NCBI RefSeq assembly: GCF_023278185.1 | Contig: NZ_CP066356.1 | Span: 4,084,001-4,148,000 of the forward strand | Source of the DNA: Bradyrhizobium elkanii USDA 76 | GTDB lineage: Bacteria; Pseudomonadota; Alphaproteobacteria; Rhizobiales; Xanthobacteraceae | Length of the DNA stretch: 64,000 nucleotides | Direction of reading: 5' to 3' | Shown: positions 18,339 through 24,940 of the stretch, piece by piece | Layout: the number at the start of each line of letters is the position of its first letter | Position numbering within the stretch: the first letter of the stretch is position 1 | Notes under the pieces: model-generated | The model's database searches: none | Told to the model about the DNA's origin: nothing | What the model saw: only the letters and a program-made list of their open reading frames with translations | Program-made: the position numbers and the translations under genes

Positions 18339-18496
18339 CGTCATGGCCGGGCTTGTCCCGGCCATCCACGTCTTTTCTTACGCGATTGCAGCGAAGACGT
18401 GGATGCCCGGCAGCCGGCTACGCCGAGGCTTCGCCGGGCTTTACTGCGAGTCTCGCCGAAGCTCCAGCGAAGGCGGACACAAGGCCGGGCATGACG
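18339..18496. repeat. Palindromic interspersed repeat, family A, copy 1
   Basis: Begins CGTCATGGCCGGGCTTGTCC and has inverted counterparts GACGTGGATGCCCGG and GGCCGGGCATGACG, with an extra inner segment (CCGGCTACGCCGAGGCTTCG) that makes it longer than the second copy at 41248. It lies at the end of the cytochrome transcription unit, convergent with the kinase/phosphatase gene, where it could form a strong RNA hairpin in either direction. Confidence 0.85.
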
Positions 18497-18504
18497 GAGC
18501 TAGT

Positions 18505-20208
18505 CTAGTGCCGCGCCAGCAGCACGACGACAATCAGGGCCAGGATGGCGCACAGCACCTTCCAGAAGGTCACGGGATCGCGGTCGTGCAGCGATTTGCG
18601 GGTCGTGACGGCGGGGCCGGCCCAGGTCGCGCCGTTTTCCAGTTCGTGTGCGAACTCGATGGCGTCGCCAAAACGTTGTGCCGGGTCGACGCTGAGCGCC
18701 TTGCCGATCACCGCGTCGAGCCAGGCCGGCAGGTCCGGCCGGTAGCGCGACAGCGGCGCCGGCTTGCCGAAGCGCGGCCGCGAGAACGGCTCGATCTCGC
18801 CGAACGGATAGTTCGCGGTGAACATGCGGTAGACCGTGACGCCGAGCGCGAACAGGTCGGAGGCTTCGTCGCCGGCCTGGCCGCCGAACAGCTCGGGCGC
18901 CATGTAGCTCGCGGTGCCCGGAATGTCCTCGGCGGGAAAGTCCTCCAAGAGCGGCACCCGCGCGACGCCGAGGTCGACGAGGCGCAACCCGCCATCCTTC
19001 AACAGGATCACGTTGTCGGGCTTGATGTCGCGATGGATGATGCCGGCGCGGTGCAGCGCGGTGACCGCGCGTACCAATTTGGTTGCAATCGCGATGCCGT
19101 CGGTGAGCGACAGCCGTGGCGCGCGGCCAAGCCGCTGCTCCAGCGTTTCGCCCTCGTAGAGCGGCATCGCCGAATAGAGCCTGGTCTGCCGCTCCGCCGG
19201 CACCTCGATGATTTCGCCGATCCAGAGGCTGCGCACGCGCGCGGCGACCCAGGCCTCGCGCACGAAGGCGAGGCGGTAGGAGCCCTCGCTCGCGACCCGC
19301 GGATGCGGAAATTTCAGCACCACCTCGCGGCCGGCGCGCTTGTCGGTCGCCTTGAACAGGCGGCTGTAGCGTCCGTCGGACAAGACGTCGCCGAGGCTGA
19401 AATCGTCGATCGTATCGCCGGTCTCCGGCAAATCGAGGATCGGCAGCGTCGCGATCGCGTGGGTAAGATCGTCGCGATCCGCCGGCGGCAGGTCGACGAC
19501 ATCGAGCACCAGCGCGGTCGTGTTGTCGCTGCTGCCGGCCGCGAGGGAGGCATCGACGATGCTGCGCGCGGACTCGTCGGGCGGCGTGCGTTCCTCCAGC
19601 AATTGCTGGAGGCGCAAATCGCCGAGCGCGCCGTGAACCCCGTCGCTGCAGATCAGCAGGCGATCATGTTGCCGGAGCCCGAGGGACGTGTAGTCGAAGC
19701 GGGCGAATTCCTCGAAACCGATGGCGCGGCTCAGCATGTGAGCGAGCTCGCCGCGGCCGGCGATATGGTCCTGCGTCAGGCGTTCCAGCCGGCCGTCGCT
19801 CAGGCGATAGGCACGGGTGTCGCCGATGTGGATCACATGGCATTGCCGCCGCGACAGGACGATCGAGGAGAACGCGCAGGCCATGCCGCTGCGCGCGGCA
19901 TCGACGCGGCCCTGGCCGTAGATCCAGCTGTTGGCGGCTTCCAGCGCCCGCGCGGCGCGGCGGCGGACGCCGAGCGTCTCGGGCAGCGAATAATAGGCGT
20001 CGATGAAGCTGCGGACCGCGACCTCCGCGGCCTCGCGTCCGCCCTTGTGGCCGCCGACGCCGTCGGCGACCGCGGCGACGACGTCGCGGTGAACCGCACC
20101 CGGCTGGCCGAGGCAGGCCGCGACATAGTCCTCATTGGCGGCGCGCTTGCCGGTCTCGCTGGCGAAGCCGACGCGCACCCCCAAATCCCGTTGCGAACCG
20201 TTCGCCAC
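18505..20208 (-). CDS. Bifunctional PP2C phosphatase - Ser/Thr protein kinase, membrane-anchored
   Basis: 567 residues from a GTG at 20208. Residues ~8-240 are a PP2C phosphatase (ANEDY, VADGVGGHKGG, CSDGVHG, SDNTT all present). Residues ~265-520 are a protein kinase: VVLKFPHP carries the Lys, HRDIKPDNVI the catalytic loop, and the metal motif reads VDLGVAR, i.e. DLG in place of DFG, a tolerated variant. A hydrophobic C-terminus (LCAILALIVVVLL) should anchor it in the membrane with both domains cytoplasmic. It starts 33 bases after narK, so it is in the nitrate operon and may control transport or assimilation by reversible phosphorylation. Target and signal are unknown. Confidence 0.9.
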   Translation of the reverse strand: MANGSQRDLGVRVGFASETGKRAANEDYVAACLGQPGAVHRDVVAAVADGVGGHKGGREAAEVAVRSFIDAYYSLPETLGVRRRAARALEAANSWIYGQGRVDAARSGMACAFSSIVLSRRQCHVIHIGDTRAYRLSDGRLERLTQDHIAGRGELAHMLSRAIGFEEFARFDYTSLGLRQHDRLLICSDGVHGALGDLRLQQLLEERTPPDESARSIVDASLAAGSSDNTTALVLDVVDLPPADRDDLTHAIATLPILDLPETGDTIDDFSLGDVLSDGRYSRLFKATDKRAGREVVLKFPHPRVASEGSYRLAFVREAWVAARVRSLWIGEIIEVPAERQTRLYSAMPLYEGETLEQRLGRAPRLSLTDGIAIATKLVRAVTALHRAGIIHRDIKPDNVILLKDGGLRLVDLGVARVPLLEDFPAEDIPGTASYMAPELFGGQAGDEASDLFALGVTVYRMFTANYPFGEIEPFSRPRFGKPAPLSRYRPDLPAWLDAVIGKALSVDPAQRFGDAIEFAHELENGATWAGPAVTTRKSLHDRDPVTFWKVLCAILALIVVVLLARH

Positions 20209-20241
20209 GCCCGAGCCCCGTCACGTTGCGGAGCGGAGTCC

Positions 20242-21501
20242 TCAGACGCGCGCTCCCGATACCGCGCCCCAGGTGGTGCGCCAGCGTACCTTGACCATGG
20301 CAAGTCCGATGAAGCCAAGCAACGCCAGCCCGCCGAAGAACAGGAAGCCGGCGCCGAAGCCGCCGGTCATGCCCTTGGCGAAGCCGAGCGTCTGGGCGAG
20401 GAAGAAGCCGCCGATGCCGCCGGCGCAGCCGACAAGGCCGGTCATCAGGCCGATCTCGTGACGGAAGCGCAGCGGGATCAGCTGGAACACCGCGCCGTTG
20501 CCCATGCCGAGCGCCAGCACGCCGATCGAGAACAGCAGCACCGAGATCCAGGCAATGCGCGGCAGTTCGGTCAACGCCCAGCCGGCCGGCGTCGGCGCGG
20601 TCGGGCCCTCCGGCATGAAGGCAATGACGAGATAGGCGGCGACCACGACACCGAACAGGATCGACAGCGAGCGAATGCCGCCGATGCGGTCGGCGATCAT
20701 GCCGCCGACGGGACGGAATCCCGAGCCGAACGCGACGATCAACGCGACCAGCATGCCGGCGGCGACGCCGGAGACATGATACTGCACGGTGAAATAGAGC
20801 GGCAGCGCATTGGCGAGGCCGACGAAGCCGCCGAAGGTGATGAAGTAGAAGAACATGAACCAGCGGCTGTCGGAATCCTTCAGCAGTGCGCCGTAAGCCT
20901 GCAGCGAGACCTTCTTGCGCTCGCCCGGCGCGTCCTTGGCTGCGAACGCGTAATAGGCGAGCACCATCAGCATCGGAATCAAGAGGCAGCCGAACACGGC
21001 CTGCCAGCCCCAATGCTCTGCAATGCTCGGCGCAAGCAGCGTGTCGAGCACGACGCCCATATTGCCGGCACCGGCGATGCCCATCACCACGCCCTGATAT
21101 TGCGGCGGATACCAGCGGCTCGCCTGGGGCAGGGCGACGGCAAACGAGGCGCCGCCGACGCCGAGCGCAAGCCCGAACAGCTCGATCGCGAGCTTGCTGG
21201 TCAGCCCGAAATGCCACACCGCCGCGGTCGCGGCGATCACCACGAGCTGGGCGATGATGCCGGTGCGCTTGGCGCCGATGATGTCGGCGAGAATGCCCAA
21301 CGGCACGCGCAGCAGCGCGCCGGCGAGCACGGGAATGGCAACCAGGGTGAACTTCTCGTTCACGGCCAGATTCATGTCGCGCGCGATGTAGACGATCAGC
21401 GGTCCGAGCGCGACCCACGCCATGAAACTGATGTCGAAGTACAGGAACGCGGCAAGCAGTGTCGGCCAGTGACCTGCCTTCTTGAACTCGGCTAGCTTCA
21501 T
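20242..21501 (-). CDS. narK: Nitrate/nitrite transporter, MFS NarK family
   Basis: 419 residues from ATG 21501 (ATG 21510 is an alternative), about 12 membrane segments. Family marks include FLYFDISFMAWV in helix 1, the RVPLGILAD motif after helix 2, the nitrate-signature region GAGNMGVVLD in helix 5, and a GGFFLAQ stretch. NarK-type carriers import nitrate or exchange it for nitrite; next to nirBD and nasA it should supply the assimilatory pathway. It leads an operon with the kinase/phosphatase gene. A consensus sigma-54 promoter is found ~130 bases upstream, which predicts control by nitrogen status through NtrC. Confidence 0.9.
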   Translation of the reverse strand: MKLAEFKKAGHWPTLLAAFLYFDISFMAWVALGPLIVYIARDMNLAVNEKFTLVAIPVLAGALLRVPLGILADIIGAKRTGIIAQLVVIAATAAVWHFGLTSKLAIELFGLALGVGGASFAVALPQASRWYPPQYQGVVMGIAGAGNMGVVLDTLLAPSIAEHWGWQAVFGCLLIPMLMVLAYYAFAAKDAPGERKKVSLQAYGALLKDSDSRWFMFFYFITFGGFVGLANALPLYFTVQYHVSGVAAGMLVALIVAFGSGFRPVGGMIADRIGGIRSLSILFGVVVAAYLVIAFMPEGPTAPTPAGWALTELPRIAWISVLLFSIGVLALGMGNGAVFQLIPLRFRHEIGLMTGLVGCAGGIGGFFLAQTLGFAKGMTGGFGAGFLFFGGLALLGFIGLAMVKVRWRTTWGAVSGARV

Positions 21502-21632
21502 CGCAAGCATCTCGCGTTGATGCGGCGGAGGCAGCCGCACAAAGCGCGGCCGTCTCAAGCGCAGACAAATGGAATGTGGGTGAATGCGGAGCGCGCTCGT
21601 CGTTGAGACGCACTCCGTCAATAGCTGTGGTG

Positions 21633-21648
21633 AGCAATTACCGTGCCA
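21633..21648 (-). promoter_or_regulatory. Sigma-54 (RpoN) promoter for narK
   Basis: On the minus strand the sequence reads TGGCACG-GTAA-TTGCT, an exact match to the -24/-12 consensus TGGCACG-N4-TTGCW with correct GG/GC spacing. It points at narK and predicts a start near 21622, giving a leader of ~120 bases. Sigma-54 control of nitrate assimilation is established in many Proteobacteria through NtrC. Confidence 0.78.
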
Positions 21649-21976
21649 TCGATCAGGTCGCGTCGCTTTGCCGAGCAGTCGCAAGACGTTGCCGCGCAAT
21701 TGCGAACAGCGTTCCGCCGCCGCGCGTGGCGTGGCTTGCGGCAAGTGCCGCCGCGCAAACGCGCACGCTGGTGTTTTTTTGTGCGATGCGCCAAGCCCGT
21801 GCGGTCGCGCATCAAATGCGACTTCGCGAGCGCCATCGCGGCCATCGATGCTGTGATGCACAAGAGATCATCGGCGTGGCTAAAATTTCGGCCGGATGTC
21901 GGCGCGGCGTGCGGACCGGTGGGTTTTGGTCGGCCGGAAACCTGTTGATTTTGTAGGCGGATTCGTCCGCCGCGAG

Positions 21977-21993
21977 TTGGCACGCGTTTTGAA
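21977..21993 (+). promoter_or_regulatory. Possible sigma-54 promoter for nirB-nirD-nasA
   Basis: TTGGCACG-CGTT-TTGAA matches the -24 box fully, but the -12 element has GA in place of GC. If used, transcription would start near 22003, about 135 bases before nirB. The mismatch at a critical position makes this weaker than the narK site. Confidence 0.4.
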
Positions 21994-22138
21994 TAACACT
22001 CAATAACGGAACATCGGTCGTCATCGAAGACGGTCTGCGCCCGCGGCTGGGCTTCCTACAACTCCAAACCTTTATCGGTGCCTATCAACGACGCACGCCG
22101 CGTCGCTGCGCAGCGCCGTCGGAATTGAAAGGCAGACC

Positions 22139-24598
22139 ATGCTCGACAAAGTGACCAAGCAGAAGCTCGTGGTGATCGGCAACGGGATGGCCGGCATCCG
22201 GACGGTCGAGGCGCTGCTGGAGCGCGCGCCCGATCTCTACGACATCACCGTGTTCGGATCCGAGCCCTACGGCAATTACAATCGAATCCTGCTGTCGCCG
22301 GTGCTCGCCGGCGAGAAGACCGTCGACGACATCATGCTCAACACCATCGACTGGTACGAGGACAACAACATCACGCTGCGCAAGGGGGAGACGGTCACCA
22401 TGATCGACCGTCGCACCTGCGAGGTCGTCACCGAAGCCGGCGAGCGCGTGCCCTATGACCGCCTGCTGATCGCGACCGGCTCAAATCCGATGATGCTGCC
22501 GCTGTCGGGCAAGGACCTGCCGGGCGTAATCGGCTTCCGCGACATCTATGACGTCGATCGCATGATCAAGGCCTCGACCGACTATCGCAACGCGGTGGTG
22601 ATCGGCGGCGGCCTGTTGGGCCTCGAGGCGGCCAACGGGCTGATGAAGCGCGGCATGAACGTCACGGTCGTGCATCTGCTCGACACGCTGATGGAGCGTC
22701 AGCTCGATCCGGTGGCAGGCGGCCTGTTGCGCAAGTCGCTGGAAGAGCGCGGCATGGTGTTCAAGATGCCGGCGCAGACCCAGGCGATCCTGGGCGAGGA
22801 CCGCGTCACCGGCGTACGGTTCGGCGACGGCACCGAGCTGCCGGCCGATCTCGTGGTGATGGCGGTCGGCATCCGCCCGAATTTCGAGCTCGCCAAGAAG
22901 GCCGGGCTCTACTGCGAACGCGGCATCGTCGTCTCCGACACCATGCAGACCTATGACGGCCGCATCTACGCGGTCGGCGAGTGCGTGCAGCACCGCCGCC
23001 AGACCTACGGTCTCGTCGCGCCGCTGTTCGACCAGGCCAAGGTCTGCGCCAACCACCTCGCGATGAAGGGTTTTGCCACCTATGACGGCTCGGTCACCTC
23101 GACCAAGCTGAAGGTCACCGGCATCGACCTGTTCTCGGCCGGCGACTTCGCGCCGGGCCCGGACAAGGAGGAGATCGTGCTGCAGGACGCCAACCGCGGC
23201 GTCTACAAGCGCATCATCCTGAAGGACAAGAAGATCGTCGGCGCCGTGCTCTATGGCGACACCATCGACGGCCCTTGGTACTTCCAGCATCTGCGCGACG
23301 GCACCGACGTTTCGCATATGCGCGAGCGCCTGGTGTTCGGCGCCGCCAATCTCGGCGATGGCGGCGTCAGCGGTCAGAGCTCGGTTGCCGCGATGAGCGA
23401 CGAGACCGAGATCTGCGGCTGCAACGGCGTCTGCAAGGGTGCCATCGTCAAGGCGATCAGCGAGAAGAAGCTGTTCACGCTCGACGATGTCCGCGCCCAT
23501 ACCAAGGCATCGTCGTCCTGCGGCTCCTGCACCGGCCTGGTCGAGCAGGTGCTGGCGTTCACGCTCGGCGGCGACTATTCGGCGGCGCCGAAGGTCAAGC
23601 CGCTGTGCAAATGCACCGATCACAGCCACGACGACGTTCGCCGCGTCATCGTCGAGCAGCAGCTCAAGACCATTCCCGCGGTCATGCGCTTCATGGAGTG
23701 GAAGACCCTGAACGGCTGCCACTCCTGCCGTCCGGCGCTGAATTACTATCTGCTCGCGACCTGGCCCGGCGAATATCGCGACGACCAGCAGTCGCGCTTC
23801 ATCAACGAGCGCGTCCACGCCAACATCCAGAAGGACGGCACCTATTCGGTGGTGCCGCGGATGTGGGGCGGCGTCACGACGCCGAGCGAGCTGCGCGCGA
23901 TCGCCGATGTCGCCGAGAAGTTCAACATCCCGACGGTGAAGGTCACCGGCGGCCAGCGCATCGACCTGCTCGGCGTCAAGAAGGAGGATCTTCCGGCGGT
24001 GTGGGCCGACCTCAACGATGCCGGCATGGTGTCGGGCCACGCCTACGCCAAGGGCCTGCGCACGGTGAAGACCTGCGTCGGCTCCGAATGGTGCCGCTTC
24101 GGCACCCAGGATTCCACCGGCCTCGGCGTCAAGCTCGAGAAGTTCATGTGGGGCTCGTGGACGCCGGCCAAGGTCAAGCTCGGCGTCTCCGGCTGCCCGC
24201 GCAACTGCGCGGAAGCGACCTGCAAGGACGTCGGCGTGGTCTGCGTCGATTCCGGTTACGAGATCCATTTCGCTGGCGCCGCCGGCCTGCACATCAAGGG
24301 CACCGAGTTCCTGACCAAGGTCGAGACCGAAGACGAATGCCTCGAGGTGATCGTGGCGCTGACCCAGCTCTATCGTGAGGAGGGCTGGTATCTCGAGCGT
24401 ATGTACAAATGGTGCGACCGCGTCGGTCTCGAGCAGATCAGGAAGCGGGTGGTCGACGACGTTGCGAATCGCAAGGCGCTGTTCGCCCGCTTTGCCCATT
24501 CGCAGCAGTTCGCGCAGACCGATCCGTGGGCCGAGCGCGCCAGCCGCGGCGTCGACCGCAACGAGTTCGCGCCTCTCGCCGAATTGGAGCTCGCATGA
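22139..24598 (+). CDS. nirB: Assimilatory nitrite reductase NAD(P)H, large subunit
   Basis: 819 residues. N-terminal FAD/NAD(P)H oxidoreductase part (VVIGNGMAGIRTVE near residue 10; a second dinucleotide site VVIGGGLLGLEAA near 155). A BFD-type [2Fe-2S] domain near 425-470 has CGCNGVC and CGSC. The sulfite/nitrite reductase half follows, with the sirohaem-[4Fe-4S] cysteines in CVGSEWC and CPRNC. It reduces nitrite to ammonia in the cytoplasm with six electrons from NAD(P)H. The TGA overlaps nirD (ATGA at 24595-24598). First gene of nirB-nirD-nasA, divergent from narK. Confidence 0.96.
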   Translation: MLDKVTKQKLVVIGNGMAGIRTVEALLERAPDLYDITVFGSEPYGNYNRILLSPVLAGEKTVDDIMLNTIDWYEDNNITLRKGETVTMIDRRTCEVVTEAGERVPYDRLLIATGSNPMMLPLSGKDLPGVIGFRDIYDVDRMIKASTDYRNAVVIGGGLLGLEAANGLMKRGMNVTVVHLLDTLMERQLDPVAGGLLRKSLEERGMVFKMPAQTQAILGEDRVTGVRFGDGTELPADLVVMAVGIRPNFELAKKAGLYCERGIVVSDTMQTYDGRIYAVGECVQHRRQTYGLVAPLFDQAKVCANHLAMKGFATYDGSVTSTKLKVTGIDLFSAGDFAPGPDKEEIVLQDANRGVYKRIILKDKKIVGAVLYGDTIDGPWYFQHLRDGTDVSHMRERLVFGAANLGDGGVSGQSSVAAMSDETEICGCNGVCKGAIVKAISEKKLFTLDDVRAHTKASSSCGSCTGLVEQVLAFTLGGDYSAAPKVKPLCKCTDHSHDDVRRVIVEQQLKTIPAVMRFMEWKTLNGCHSCRPALNYYLLATWPGEYRDDQQSRFINERVHANIQKDGTYSVVPRMWGGVTTPSELRAIADVAEKFNIPTVKVTGGQRIDLLGVKKEDLPAVWADLNDAGMVSGHAYAKGLRTVKTCVGSEWCRFGTQDSTGLGVKLEKFMWGSWTPAKVKLGVSGCPRNCAEATCKDVGVVCVDSGYEIHFAGAAGLHIKGTEFLTKVETEDECLEVIVALTQLYREEGWYLERMYKWCDRVGLEQIRKRVVDDVANRKALFARFAHSQQFAQTDPWAERASRGVDRNEFAPLAELELA

Positions 24599-24924
24599 CC
24601 CAGTGGATCGAAATCGGCGCATTGGCCGACATTCCGCGGCTCGGCTCGCGCGTGGTGCGCACGCCGGGCGGCAACATCGCGGTGTTCCGGACTGAGAGCG
24701 ACGAGGTGTTCGCGCTCGACGACCGCTGCCCGCACAAGGGCGGGCCGCTGTCGCAGGGCATCGTGCACAACAAGCGTGTGACCTGTCCGCTGCATAACTT
24801 CGTCATCGAGCTGGCGAGCGGGCAGGCGGTCGCGCCCGACGAAGGTTGCACCCATACCCATCCGGCCAAGGTCGAGAACGGCGTTGTCTGGCTGTCGGTG
24901 CGGCAGGCGGTTGCGGTGAGCTGA
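24595..24924 (+). CDS. nirD: Nitrite reductase small subunit with Rieske ligands
   Basis: 109 residues, Rieske fold. Unlike Escherichia coli NirD, which has lost its cluster ligands, this protein keeps both pairs: Cys45-x-His47 (CPHKGG) and Cys64-xx-His67 (CPLHNF), so a [2Fe-2S] Rieske centre is expected. It partners NirB in nitrite reduction. Start ATG 24595 overlaps the nirB stop, indicating coupled translation; nasA begins 16 bases downstream. Confidence 0.93.
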   Translation: MTQWIEIGALADIPRLGSRVVRTPGGNIAVFRTESDEVFALDDRCPHKGGPLSQGIVHNKRVTCPLHNFVIELASGQAVAPDEGCTHTHPAKVENGVVWLSVRQAVAVS

Positions 24925-24940
24925 GCGGTCAGGTCAGGCA

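Larger units (their letters stand above)
21502..22138. other. Divergent regulatory region between narK and nirB
   Basis: 637 bases with no supported gene. It contains a consensus sigma-54 promoter toward narK and a weaker sigma-54-like site toward nirB, listed separately. The central part (21720-21870) is rich in short inverted repeats such as GCGGCA-AG-TGCCGC (near 21739-21752) and has a T7 run near 21771-21777. I did not find a clear NtrC site (GCAC-N7-GTGC) by eye, nor a provable NasT/ANTAR hairpin pair. Confidence 0.5.

Noticed and set aside
18322..21495. A 1057-codon open frame on the + strand across the kinase/phosphatase gene and narK
   Set aside because: It is antisense to two clear family members and has the His/Asp/Arg-rich composition typical of shadow frames in GC-rich genes.
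21977..22010. TTGAATAACACTCAA near nirB as an FNR box
   Set aside because: The spacing is N7 between TTGA and TCAA; the FNR/FixK consensus needs N6.
22481..24622. A 713-codon open frame antisense to nirB
   Set aside because: Composition is Ala/Arg/His/Asp-rich without a fold; nirB on the other strand is unmistakable.
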